DNA of 64,000 nt from Coriaria nepalensis. Its lineage: Eukaryota > Streptophyta > Magnoliopsida > Cucurbitales > Coriariaceae. Where the stretch lies: contig CP114486.1 in NCBI GenBank assembly GCA_027186245.1, positions 5,795,501 to 5,859,500 of the forward strand, written 5' to 3'. Positions 49,642-61,377 of this stretch are shown in pieces. The notes below the pieces were generated by a model. It saw nothing but the letters and a program-made list of their open reading frames with translations. It searched no databases and was not told where the DNA came from. The first letter of the stretch is position 1. Each line of letters begins with the position of its first letter. Made by a program: the position numbers and the translations under genes.

Positions 49642-50647
49642 AATGAATGAAAGCGAAAGTTAAGTCAATTGAAATTCAATAGATAATAAGTGTAAAAGTA
49701 TTCTATAACGGGACGAAATCTTTTTACAAATTAAAGTTTGGTCGATTAGATTATAAAATACTAAAAATATCAAATAATGCCGGTGGAGAGAGATTGAACC
49801 CATAACTTCTAATAAACCCAAGAACTTAAGCGAGTCAATGAAATCATAGAACTATATTACATTTTGTTATACCTAATTTCAGGAGAGATTTAATTCAGGA
49901 GAAATTTAATCAGGCAGTTTCGGAGATTGAGGTTGAATGTCGTTAACCGAATATTATAGAAATAGTGCTGATGGTAGATGATATCTGAAATTAAAGTATA
50001 AAAGAGCTGAGATGGCATCAGCTCGGCTATCCATATTTAGATAATACGAAAAATCTCAAGAAGATACTGAAATTGAGTTAAATATTTCATCACTTGGCTT
50101 AGATGTTGGCAATGTGACTAGATGAATAAATACGTGAAAAGTAACTAATACTTAAGTGAAGCTCTTCCATCATAAAAATTTCTTTTTCTCCACCAATTTT
50201 TTTATTTATTTCTTTTATTAAGCCTGCTAGGTCTTCCACCCGAAAAATTTCCTTTTCTCCTCCTTGGGCACGGGAGGCCTAAGGCCGAGACATCCTTTAA
50301 TTAATTTTCTTATTATAGGATTTGTAGCCTTTCTCATTAAGGGGACTAATCCTAATGGTTGGGCCGAGGCTAATCTAACTTAAATTTAGGTCGCAGTCTG
50401 ATGAGTCTGGATTATCCAAAATGTTTTACTGTTGTGACCGCATGTGATCGCATGAGACAGCGTAATAAATTACTTTTAAGACGTAAGAAGCACAATATTT
50501 AAGAGATTTTTAATATAGCCCTAGCTGAAAACAATGAGGATTAAGGATATTGAACGTGCAATAACGTAAGTATTACAAAATTATCATAGTTTAATGACTA
50601 CAAAAAACTGAGCATTCTTGATATTCTTATTTTTATTTTGGTCTACG
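49642..50647. other. Intergenic
   Basis: No gene seen. Around 50340-50420 there is a GGGCCGAGGCTAATC-type patch reminiscent of hAT/Gypsy LTR text but without paired ends that I could find. Confidence 0.35.
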
Positions 50648-50819
50648 TGGGAGGATAGAGGAAGGTCCGTCGTTAAGATTGTTGACGTCGTCACAAGTGA
50701 AGTGACCAAATGGGCGCGAGATGATTTCCCGCATGTGGATATATTATTTTAATGGGAGGATAGAGTAAGGTCCGTCGTTAAGATTGTTAACGTCGTCACA
50801 AGTGAAGTGACTCCATTGA
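50648..50819. repeat. Partial tandem duplication, period 105
   Basis: GAGGATAGAGGAAGGTCCGT with GTCGTCACAAGTGAAGTGAC (from 50648) recurs from 50753 (GAGGATAGAGTAAGGTCCGT...) with about two changes over 67 bases. The stretch between (50716-50752) is not repeated after the second copy. Confidence 0.85.
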
Positions 50820-50879
50820 CCTCATCTCATGACTCTGTTATAACCAAAATCTCCAAATCATTAAGAAACCCTAAATCCT

Positions 50880-52760
50880 TAAATCGTCTTCTCTTTGATC
50901 TCAATGAACCAGAAATACGCGAGGAAGCATAAGAAGAAAATCAAAAAGGCTACTGAGAGGTAAAGAGAAATTGAATCCATGCATGCATTCCCTTAAATCG
51001 GGAACTGACATTTGGGATTTCATTAATTCTATGTACTGTGTAGTAGGTGGACTTCATTTGGGATTTCATGCATTCTGTGTAGTACTAGAGTTTGGATTTC
51101 ATGAAATCTGTGTGGTAGTACTGGAGTTTTGTAATTCATGCATTAAGTTAGAACAAGTTTTTGTTTGTGGCAATGTCAAGTTTTTGTGGTAGAGGTAGTT
51201 GAATTTCATGCTCTGCAAGGTAAATAGGTAAGTAGCTAAACACCAGTAATATTGAATTAATTTTGATGAGCAATATTTTTTTAATGTAAAGCAACTAATT
51301 ATGTCTACAACATAATTTCAGAAGTGAGGCATATGCATGTAATACATGAGCAAAGGGTGAAACTGACCTTGTTATATGGAATTCTAAACAAATAGTACTA
51401 AGGGTGCTTGTTGTCTTTCCAGGTTAGATAAATATATTAATTGATGGCTACGAGCGGTGAACTAAGTCGTAAAGGAGTATGTACCCGTGCAACTGCAGAT
51501 GAAAGTAAGTAGTTAGACTATAACCTTTAAGGTGCATATATTTGATTATTATATATATGTGTAAGTGAGTTGGTCTACTAGAATGGATGTGCATGTGTTA
51601 GTGGCAATATGAAGTAGCTGGAAAATGGCATGCGTTCCTATTCTGTCTACTGCTGTGCGAAAATCGACTGAGAAAAAAGAATAAGAATAACGAGACTGTC
51701 GGGTAGAGGGGAAAAAAGCCACATCCTAATCGAATAACCAGTGGATCAAAAATGAAGCGTAATGAAGGGAAGCAAGCTGTGAAGAATGTGGAGTTAGAAC
51801 AGTCTCATACAGATCAGAGAGATGACAAGGTCGAAATGGATGACGTAATGAGGAGGACAAGTCCCCAGAAACGGATCTAGAGCATTAATTCTGCTGGTAT
51901 GAGATTTTATATATATTTAACACTATTTTATCATTGTTTATCAATCTGTCACTGGTATTACCCAATTCCCATCAAAGAGGAAGAAGACACTTGGAAGAAA
52001 AATTGGGCATAAGGCTAACTCTGGCCGCCGGACGGTTGCCAATGATGCCGGGGGTCATGTGAATCTTCCTCTACACCAATTCTCCAAACTTCTAATGGTA
52101 TGTATATAAGATAGAGTAGCCGGATCGTAATTATATGCTTCTATTAGTGTATACTGGTTAGAAATTATTAATTTATTTTTATTAATTGTTTTATCTTATA
52201 TTTTTGGCATAATTTTGTTAAGTATAGTTTCTGTTAACATTATTTTGGTATTGTTGCTTTAGGTGACAGAGGTGTGGAATATAACATCTCAAGATGTTGC
52301 AGCCAGTAGTACTCGTGATCCCAATCACGAGATGAAAACAATGAACAAGTTGATGAAAAAGCTAGTCAATCTACTGTATTGACTGAACAACCTGCTCAAC
52401 CAGTTGTTGATGCAGTTGAAAGAGCGCAAGGGGAAGAAGGTAGTCAAAGTAATAACGCACATGTAGAAAGACTTCAATGCGAAGAAGTCGTTCAATGCAA
52501 ATACTAACTTAGGTGGTAAGTCTTAATCTTATTTTGTTATGAATTAATATTATCTTTAATGAATCATTATTTACGATTCCACATACATAGCAGGAAAAAA
52601 GAAGAAGAAGGGGCGTGGTCCAGTTTCGTAGAAGGCTTTCTATGAAGTGAGCGGGTGGTTTGCACCCAATAGAATATCCGTTGTCGTCAAATTGAAATCA
52701 TTTATTAAGTTGGAAGGTGGTGTTTCATATGGGAAAATTCTGAAAAGGTCATGTAAGACA
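50880..52760 (+). pseudogene. Fragmented ORFs, possibly an En/Spm-type transposon protein
   Basis: Short open pieces joined by stops: MNQKYARKHKKKIKKATER near 50904; MATSGELSRKGVCTRATADE near 51444 with a GTAAGT after it; MKRNEGKQAVKNVELEQSHT near 51751; LGRKIGHKANSGRRTVANDA near 51980; VTEVWNITSQDV and VERAQGEEGSQSNNAHV near 52262-52470; KKKKGRGPVS and VSGWFAPNRI near 52590-52680. Basic, low-complexity text followed by GRGP resembles plant Ptta/En/Spm transposase-related ORFs, but the match is weak. It could be an unrelated decayed gene. Confidence 0.3.
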
Positions 52761-52879
52761 CCTCGTGGAGACTCGGGCACCGCTCAATAGTGGGGAGTGG
52801 AAGACTTATGATCATGCTCTTCAACTCTCTATTTCTCAGTCTTCCTTTAACTATCAAACCATCTCCACTGCATTTCACT

Positions 52880-53330
52880 CTTTCACTTCTACTCCGGGCT
52901 TCAGGCCTCCCATATCATCTTCCAAAGTGATAGCTTCTTTTCCATGTTGTATAATATCCTCAAAGTTCTCATAAGACTTGGCGAAGAATGTAATAAAATC
53001 AAAGTCTTATCTTTATCCTTCTAATTGACTCCAATGTTCAAGTACACAATTAATTTATTGAACTCATCAATATGATTTTGCAAATCTATATTATTCGCAT
53101 CTTGAAAGTGAAGAGTTTCATCTTAAGATACAATCATTTTGAAAGATTCTTTAATCATATATAAAGATTTGGGCTTTAATTGAACTTTGGCCATTGACTT
53201 CATCTTCACAATCTCTATATTAATACATTATCACTAAGACTAAGAATCAAAAGTATTATATGCTCTTTCCAACCCTCTTGCTTCTTCTCATCGACCATAG
53301 TAGTCAGAAACTTAGATGCTCTTTTAATGT
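52880..53330 (-). mobile_element. Copia gag (UBN2-type) fragment
   Basis: Minus strand from about 53320 encodes TTMVDEKKQEGWKE, then LHFQDANNIDLQNHIDEFNK and LIVYLNIGV, then DFITFFAKSYENFEDIIQHG and KEAITLED. This is the pattern of Copia gag proteins (H..EFN.L...L.......E.........L..SYE.F...I..GK...T.E). One stop and small breaks; no pol next to it. Confidence 0.65.
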
Positions 53331-53339
53331 TTATGTAAA

Positions 53340-54524
53340 ACTAAGATTACTTAAATGTGTTAATATCTTATCAATTAAGAGGAAATAAAAAATTTAAATA
53401 ATTTTTTTTTAAAATAACAGAAAGAAAAAAGAACCGCTTTATAAAATAATAAAAGAAGAGAGAGAAATTTAAAATAATATTAAAATAAGTATAACTTTAC
53501 TATATTGATTTTTTAAATTGGAATAATTATTATATCAAAATTAAATGTAAAATTAAATATGAATAATCAGATGTGAGATTTTTTTTTTCCACATATTTTA
53601 TTTATGTTCTTCATTAATATAGCTAATTTTGGAGTTTTAGCTAGGGAGAGAGATTTGTGTTAAAAAAAAAAGAGGTAAAGTCAAATTTAGAAAGTATGTA
53701 CATAGTATTTTTATGTTTGACATTTTCCTTTGTGTACATGGTACGTGGTCAGTAATCTCATTGCCAGCATTAAAAAAGTTGCGAGAAAACGTTTGAATCT
53801 AGCTTTTGGAGACCTTGAATTGTGTTATTAGGAGTTTTAATAATTGCTTTTAATTTAGAATGGGAAGAATATATACTTTGTTCTTAGTAGCTTCTTAAAA
53901 TAAAAATATTTTTTGGAAAATGAATCGATATCACAATCAGTAAGTAATTTGTTTAATAATAATAAGACTCAATCATACATACACTTCTATCGATTACCGT
54001 TGCCTTCATTAGACTAAAATTATAATATAGCATTGCTTGTGATCGTAAAGTATGTACTAGTTAGTCTCTTATTTTTATTTTCAGTCAATAGATTCGATGC
54101 AATATGCTGCTCTTACGTACTATCAATTTCTTAGTGATTTTTCCTGTGTTAAAACTACTATAATATTTATGAAGATATTTACTAGGTTTGACAATTCAAA
54201 TTTTTGTTTTTAATTGATAATTCTAGAGAATTTCCATCTTGATTCGATATTCTGATAACTAGGTTTAAAGTTGAATCTGATACAATCAGATATGAATATT
54301 TAGTATTCGAAGAAATACGAGTTTAACTACCAAATTCACTAAATAGTAGAGTATCAAAGCAAATATGAACCTAAGAAATTACTCAAAATGAATCTAAATA
54401 TATTTGTATTTTATGCTATTTGGTTTATATAGAGCCATATTCGGTTTATATAGAGCCATATTACAATTAAGAATAAGCAAGCTATCTGATATATGTTATC
54501 TATTATCTGTCTTTCTATAACAAT
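53340..54524. other. Intergenic
   Basis: No gene. A short direct repeat ATTCGGTTTATATAGAGCCAT occurs twice at about 54415-54470. Confidence 0.4.
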
Positions 54525-55330
54525 TTCTTAAGATAATGAAAGATCTGAGCACCCAACAGGGGGCTCAGTAGTATCCAACAACTTGGAGTTCTTATTTTAC
54601 ACCCAAGATAATGAAAACCTGAGCATCCGACAGGGGCTAAGCCACTTGGAGTGCTTATTTGGCATCCAAAATAATGAAAGATCTGAGCACCCGATAGAAG
54701 CCTAGTATCCAACAACTTAGAGTGCTTATTTGGCACCTAAGGTAATGAAGACTTGAGCGCCCGATAGGGGCTCTACCATTTGGAGTGCTTATATGGTGCC
54801 TAAGATAATAAAATATCTAAGCATCTGATAGGAGCTTAGTATCTAACAACTTAGAGTGCTTATTTGGAACCCAAGGTAATAATGAACTGAGCACCTATAA
54901 GGGGCTCAACATCCAACAACTTGGAATACTTATTTGGCACCCAAGGTAATGACGACTTGAGCACCCGACATGGGCTTAACACTCAAAATGGGGAGCACTT
55001 ATTTGGCACCTAAGGAAATGAAGACTTGAGCATCCGATAGGGGCTCAATAACTTGGGCGCTTATTTGGTGCCCTAGATAATGAATATCTGAGAACCCACA
55101 AACGGCTGAGCATCCAACAACTTGGAGTACTTATTTCACACTCAAGGTAATGATGAACTAAGCACCCACAATGGGCCAAATATCCAACAACTTAGAGTGT
55201 TTATTTGGCGTCCAAGGTAACGATGACCTGAGTGCCCGACAAAGGCTTAGCATCCAAATAGGGAGCGCTTATTTGGTGCCCAAAGAAATGCAGATCTGAG
55301 AACCTACAAGGGGCTCACCATCTAATAACC
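54525..55330. repeat. Minisatellite, about 12 degenerate units of 60-75 bp
   Basis: The phrase (A)ATGAARAYCTGAGCACCCGACAGG followed by GGCTCA..ATCCAACAACTTGGAGTGCTTATTTGGC recurs from 54533 to 55290 (for example at about 54535, 54610, 54673, 54744, 54960, 55016, 55077, 55215, 55290). It lies directly beside the Gypsy-like remnant and may be part of it. Confidence 0.85.
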
Positions 55331-55539
55331 GGTAGCCGCCCAATCCTTGAGTTCATTTTATCTAACACGATTAACCCCTAATTGTTCACTTTTTCATAGA
55401 AGAAGGAGAAAACAACTAAGTATTGAGAAATCAAGTATTAACAAAGTAATAAAAATGTTAAAGAAAGGATTTCATTGATTGATTGATAGAAAAAAAGTAC
55501 ATTACAATAATACATCACAAAAAAAAAGTGTTTATAAAC

Positions 55540-57400
55540 CAGTTGTTGGAGGATGGTCAGCTCCAGTTACATCAATATCAGAAGCAATTATAGCTTCATC
55601 TCTAGTTGCCTCCACCTTAACAACAGTCAAGGCTTGAGCAGCCACAAAATCTTTAGCTCAGCCTCATCTTTGGAGGCCTCATCACCGGGAAGTTCAATCT
55701 TGTCCACATTGAGCGACGAAAGGCCTTTGCTTCATTTTCTCATTCTCAAATTGAAGGCATTTAACCTCCTCTTATTGGAAAGTTTGAACTGAGGCCCACA
55801 TGATAGCTGAGGCAATTTGGCACTAAAATGAAATAAAAATGAGTTACTGTAGGGTATATATATATAAAGAGGAGAACTTACAATGGAAAGGCAGGCACTC
55901 AAGATCTTCGGGACTTTAATAAGAGAGTCCTACCAGTCTATGGTTCTCCGGCCCTAAGTGAAGGTCTGAGAGCTCCCTTAGATATTTTTTGAAAGAGCCC
56001 TCACTGATCCGCGACTCTAACAGAGGTCCTGGCTTGGACTGCTATGTCAAGAATGCCAGCATGGATGTACGCCAAGATAAAGGCGAAGAGGGAGGAGGAG
56101 TGACCCTCTAAGGGGGATTGGCTGAAGGATCGGGAGCGACCTAGACTGAAGCAGCAAGCAAAGAGGGAGAGGAATTGGACACGTCTACCCTCAATAGACC
56201 TGGACAGGGCAGTTCCTTAGTTCTGAGCCTCTTGCTCTGACTCGGGGAGCTCAAATGAGTTATTTATCTCTTTTTAGCTTACCTGACGGTAGCCCTGGCT
56301 TCTCTCTTCTCCTTCCACTCTAAGTATTTTAAGTTAGTTAGAGCAGCGACCTCAGTCTTGGAGATGCTTTCTATAAAAAGTTGTGCTAGTACGCACATTC
56401 AATAAAATATTTAAAATACAAGGCATGTATAAAGGTTATTATGGGTAAGAGCCCTCAGCTTAGCTCGAAGGATTGTATGCAAGGAGTCAACATCAAGAGG
56501 GGCACTACTAGTTCTCTATTAGAATGAACCACTTCTTCTAGAATTTATTAGCTTAGGAAAGTTCAGTAATAGGTTGCCTTTCTCCAAAGTTAAGTACTAC
56601 CATCCTTGGTTACTCTTGCTCAGGCTAATCAAGGAGAAAAAAAAAGCTGGTTCCGGGCGCATGTCTAGTTTCCTCGTGATAGAGTATAAACATCCACAGT
56701 ATAGTCCTCCACGTATTTAGTACTAACTAACTAGGGGCAATTTTATGTAGACAGTAGCGACTTGATGAACTAATGGAGGGGCACTCAAAAACCCCGGGAG
56801 AACATGTCTATGTAGATAGTCGTCTCTATGGACCCATCTGTACCCACCGAGGATATCCATCCATACTCCTCAGATACACAAATATTGATGCAGGATGGAA
56901 CATTGTTCTTTGTTAGCATGTGGAAATAATCATCATCGTTGAAGGTAGTGACGACTTCCTGGTAGTGATCTGGCTGAGGCTGAGCCGACCCCTTAGCCTT
57001 TTTCTCAATTCAGGTTGGACATTCTTGGGTATACCCATATTGGATGTACTTGACTATATAGGGGGAATGGGTCAGTCGACCATAAAGGGGGAATGGGTCA
57101 GCCTTAGGTCGGATGTTCACACTCATTAGAGGCTTAGTGTCAGTAAAATAAGAGAAATGGTACCTATGGAACTATAACTAAGAGAAATGCTAAGGGAAAG
57201 ACTAAAGGTCAATACATCAGAAAGGGAGGCAAAACACCTACACGCTCAATCCCTAGGCTTATTTTCGATTGAAATCTATTTTTCAAAGAAGAGAAAAGGC
57301 AGGAAAAATGGCAAACGAAGAACACGCAACAAATGAAGAACACGTAGAAAGAGAGAGAACTTACTCACTCGGTCAGACATGATCGATTGAGTAGTTGACG
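55540..57400 (-). mobile_element. Gypsy-type N-terminal protein remnant
   Basis: Minus strand from about 57120 encodes FSRGFLSAPPLVHQVATVYI, KLPLVS, LDMRPEPAFFFSLISLSKSN and WYYLTLEKGN, LLLNFPKLINS. This fits the plant gag-like N-terminal domain of some Gypsy elements (the so-called putative gypsy-type transposon domain): P...F...V......APxQLxPN.W..... and FF.FF.L....G.Y.L. Many stops. Downstream 55600-55800 has a Glu/Lys-rich patch as expected for its coiled-coil part. No RT or integrase found. Confidence 0.45.
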
Positions 57401-58239
57401 TGGATGGTGGTTCGCGGTGGTTGAAGCGGTGGTGAAAGGCATAAGATCTTACGAAGAACAAGGAAAGAGGAAGAGAGCTTTGGATTCCGGAGGAGATGAA
57501 AGCTTGGAATGGTTCGAATGGCGTGAGTGGGTATAAAAGGGAACAAAGAAGAAAGAAAGGGAAGGGATGTGATGGTAGCGTGTGGCAGCTGGAAGGTGAC
57601 GCGTGTTATCACCATAGAGGTCATCACGTATTACGAAAAGTGTGGATCGAAGGGCATTTAAGACGACATCGTGCATCCTTTCATATCCCTTAGTTTGAGT
57701 AGAGATCAATAAAGACTATAAAAATGTGTTGCTTGAAAGGATGTTAGAATGGCACGTAACTCCTATAAAATGAAGTTGCATGGCAAAGGGACTAAACCAT
57801 GACAATAAACTGAGCCTGAAAACAGGACATTAGATGATATTAAAGCTAAGCCTAAGCTTGAGCATGAATAGTCAAAGGATGATAGGTGAAAAATAACTGA
57901 CACCTGAGTGGAGAACATGTTGCCGATGTGTCAGACAAGGGTGGCACCACTACATGCTGAGGCGCCCCTAGCATGTCAGACTAAGGAGGCGCCATAGCAT
58001 GTTGTGACACCTATGAGTGGAGAGCAAATATTTACTGTGTCATACTGTGAGTATGTTGACACATGCCAGTGAGGGATCATAATATAGAGTAATTGGAGCA
58101 CGACTCATGTAAAGATGTTTAGGATCTCTGAGCCTTAACTAGGTATAAAAGTTAACTGGTAGAACGGTAAAAAGTAATGTATATTTTTTAAGAGAACAAC
58201 AATTCTAAATATCTATTCTTATTTCATCTTCTAGAATTT
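57401..58239. other. Spacer with short GC-richer repeats
   Basis: 57930-58020 contains two imperfect copies of a phrase with TGTCAGAC, GGYGGCACC and TAGCATGT. This may be an LTR or leader of the neighbouring elements. Minus-strand frames at 57276-57709 have no motif. Confidence 0.35.
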
Positions 58240-59527
58240 GATTAGAGCGTTAGAGTTGGGTTGACTGACTACCATATTGATCATAATTTGCTTGTGAGTG
58301 CATATATTGATTTTGAAGAAAACTATAGACGAATGAGCCTTCTGGTGGAAATCTATATCAACAAGTAGCATTGATGTTCATATTATTAAAGTTGACGGCC
58401 AAATAATTTGTGCTTCCCGTATCGGGATGCAAAGTAGGATCAGTGTAGGGGGTGGGGTGTAACGCTTGTGGGCTATTATTCTGAAATGGGCCTGATGAAC
58501 CAGACTGGTCATTTTGTGAATAACATCTATCAGCTATGAGGACTAACTTTTTTACATATTGGGCGTTTAAATGGTAGGCCTGAAAATGTTGGCCCACAGC
58601 CTAATATGCCATTTCCTTTTGATCCAACACCTGAATAGCGATTGGAAGAAGAGGAGTGGTTCTTGCTTGACTCCATTTGTGGAAAGAAGCTGCCTTGACT
58701 AGATCGCTTGCGTCTCCGTCCGTTCCTGGAGCTTCGATGGGCAAGGTTTGTCATCGCCTAGGTCAGATCCACCATAGATTCAAGGAGTTGCATGCATTGC
58801 TCATATTCGAGGAGGTAACCGAAAGATTCCTAGATGGTTGGTAATTTGCGGTGGGTGGTAAGGCCCAAGGAAGCTGGATCAAATTCTTGACCCAATTCTC
58901 CAAGAATTAAGGTCATAAGATCATTTGGAGACAGAGGGTGTCCGATGGCAACAAGTCTATCACTCTGGGATTTCAATAACTGGAAATATTCGATGATGGT
59001 TTTCGAGCCTTTCGTGGTGGAGACCAAGGCGACATAGAGTTGCTAAGCATGAGCGTTTGGTTGGGTCGAGAACATGGATGAGAAGGCTGTCTAGACAGTG
59101 TTAGAGGAGTTGAGTCCGATCACGGCAGGAAGTACTTCGATGCTAATGGCTGAGATTGATGGCCGAGAGGATTAGCTAGTCTTGTTGGTACTAGTAAGAA
59201 TACGCCGGATTGGGTTTTGGCGATTCATTTGCACCGGTAGGAAGAAACTGGGGTGGTTCTGGGATTGACCCCGTCCACATAGCCCAAAAGTTATTGTCTA
59301 AAAGGGTATGGCTTCATATGTGTTAACTATAGTAGATAATTAGCATTAGTAAGCTTAATTTGGTTTGTTTGACTTAGCTAAGAAAGTGGAATGAGGGCGG
59401 AGGTTGTAGCATTAGAGGAAGAGTCTTTCATTGCAGTAGCTGTGATCGCCATGAGAGGAGAGTTGAGAATAAAATAAAATAAAATAAAATGAAAAGGTGA
59501 AGAATGTTTGACGTTTTGTCCGCTGAC
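58240..59527 (-). mobile_element. Copia gag and protease-region remnant
   Basis: Minus strand 59027-58830 encodes TTKGSKTIIEYFQLLKSQSD, LVAIGHPLSPNDLM and LGELGQEFDP; then 58754-58530 a Ser/Arg-rich part; then 58450-58370 encodes HPDTGSTNYLAVNFNNMNI, the Copia aspartic-protease region (usually DTGATxHxT). Order gag then protease fits. Zn-knuckle is not preserved. Stops interrupt it; no RT follows, so it is truncated. Confidence 0.75.
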
Positions 59528-59538
59528 CTCTGATACCA
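59528..59538 (-). other. Primer-binding site of the Copia remnant
   Basis: CTCTGATACCA, inverse of TGGTATCAGAG (tRNA-iMet), sits about 500 bp upstream of the gag start on the minus strand, the expected distance and side. Confidence 0.75.
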
Positions 59539-59850
59539 AAATAGAACAAATTAGAATATTAACGATATAGAAAATAGAATAAAAAAATATGGAAATGTAA
59601 TTTGTGCTTTCTGTCTACATCGAAAGGTTTATTGTACATGGTAATATATATGTATATATATATATATACTAAATTGATATTACCGTTGCTTGATCGTAGG
59701 AGAATAAATACAAGGTCAACTAGTCTAATAGGGAAAAAGTTTATGGGTAGTCCTTGTTGCTTTTGCCATGCTGAATTGTGAGCAATTAAATAAATAGTTT
59801 GCCGATTAGGCTCTTGTTTTGTGGAATTTCAGGAGTGAATAGTTGCATTT

Positions 59851-59888
<38 letters not shown>

Positions 59889-60552
59889 AATAAATAAATA
59901 AATAAAAAACTCTACGATATAATTGATCCTAACGCTGGGAATTGAATTGGTTTGAAAAAAGTCAATGCAAAATGGTGTATATGAGTCACTTATTTTAATA
60001 TTGTTTATTATTTTCAGTCAGATTAATTAATGAAACTTCTGTTTAATTATGTATTTTATTTCGATAAACTAAGAAAAGTTCTATGACTAAAGAAAGATTA
60101 TTCAACGAAACTTCCTACATGTTACTTGGATTCAAAGTAACATAGAATATGCTTCTTAAGATATTTACTAAAAATGGGAATGTACTTATGATGAATTAGA
60201 AGCGCATGCAATACTACTGTGCCGTACAAGTACATAATTGAACCGAAACATCCACTTAACTATCCAAGCAGACGCCGACCAAAAGAGTAGGTTGCGTAAA
60301 ATGCTAGATTATGTGATCTTGACATGCAAATTCTCTAGAGAATATGATGCCGAGGTATGCTAAAAATGTGTTTTCCGGCTTTCTATTTTAGTTAAAATAA
60401 ATTATTTCTGGTTGAATATTTTCGAATGTCAACGTGAGAAACTTCATGGATTCATCGCTGCTAATACATTCCTACTAAGTAACAACTTAAACTATCTAGA
60501 ACTTCTTACGAATCTTACATGCAAAGGGTTGACAAATGCTAAAGATGGATCG
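59539..60552. repeat. Spacer with microsatellites
   Basis: An LTR should begin at about 59540 but its far end is not seen. (AT)n tracts at 59641-59668 and 59853-59882, the second followed by (AAAT)n. No gene. Confidence 0.55.
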
Positions 60553-60560
60553 TATAAATA
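60553..60560 (+). promoter_or_regulatory. TATA box of TIR gene 2
   Basis: TATAAATA lies 61 bases before the ATG at 60621, giving a leader of about 35 bases; this is good spacing. Confidence 0.55.
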
Positions 60561-60620
60561 TGTGTATTTATAGATACGCAGAAATACCTTTGAAAGAAGA
60601 AACTTGTAATACAAGCTGCA

Positions 60621-61377
60621 ATGCAAACATCTCTAACTACAGTAGCCAAGAACTTTACCCGTAGAATAGCCCTCCGCCCACATCCTGTAATCCGAACAAT
60701 GTCGAGTGGCAGTGAGATGTTTTCACGGTCGTCATGTGACATGTTCATTAGTCACCGAGGAGTCGAAACAAAGCGCAATGCTGCCGGGTTGATTAATGAT
60801 CGCCTTTCGATGATGGGGTTTAGACCCTTTCTAGACAGCCAGAATATGAAACCTGGGGACAGGTTGTATGAGAAGATTGATGCCGCGATCAAGGGTTGTA
60901 AAGTGGGGATTATAATATTTTCCCCTAAATTCTGTGAGAGTGAGTATTGTCTCCATGAATTGGCTCTAATTATGGAGTTGAAGAAGAAAGTTATCCCAAT
61001 CTTTTTTAATGTAAAGCCCTTCCAGCTTTGTGTTAAAAACCATGGGAGCTGTTCAGAAATAGACATGGAGAGGTTCAATTGGGCACTTGAGGAGGCTAAG
61101 AGCATAGTTGGAATTACTTTCAACCCAGCTAAAGGGTAAGCAAATACTAACCTTTATTAAAACGGGGGAAAAAACGGCATCTCATGAGAAAATAGGGTGC
61201 AATTTTCACAGATGCTTCTAGCTCCCCTTTAATTACTCTCATTCTCTTTGATTTTCTCCTGGTTTCTTATCTATTTCTCCTTCTGGATGTTTTAGGGATT
61301 GGCCTAAGCTGCTAAGAAACGTTTGCGATGCAGTCGTTAAGAATCTACAAGAGCTGGAGGATGATGCAGAGCAATGA
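60621..61377 (+). CDS. TIR-only protein 2
   Basis: Two exons, 60621-61135 and 61296-61377, intron phase 2 within KG|D exactly as in TIR gene 1; 198 aa. N-terminal extension (MQTSLTTVAKNFTRRIALRP) is about 20 residues longer than in paralogue 1. TIR motifs: CDMFISHRGVETKRN (39-53), PFLDSQNMKPGDRL, AIKGCKVGIIIFSPKF, CESEYCLHELAL with putative NADase Glu at 113, VIPIFFNVKPFQL, WALEEAKSIVG, then DWPKLLRNVCDAVVKNLQEL. By hand alignment 85 of 134 residues match paralogue 1 from the Cys-Asp start to the splice site. No NB-ARC or LRR. Function inferred as NAD+-cleaving immune signal producer; cytosolic. A second in-frame Met at 27 is a possible alternative start. Gene looks intact. Confidence 0.93.

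Noticed and set aside
57276..57709. Several overlapping minus frames, one starting MSDRVSK
   Set aside because: Considered as the start of the Gypsy-type protein, but the frame is lost quickly and no later exon joins it.
60752..61123. 123-codon minus-strand frame
   Set aside because: Antisense to exon 1 of TIR gene 2.
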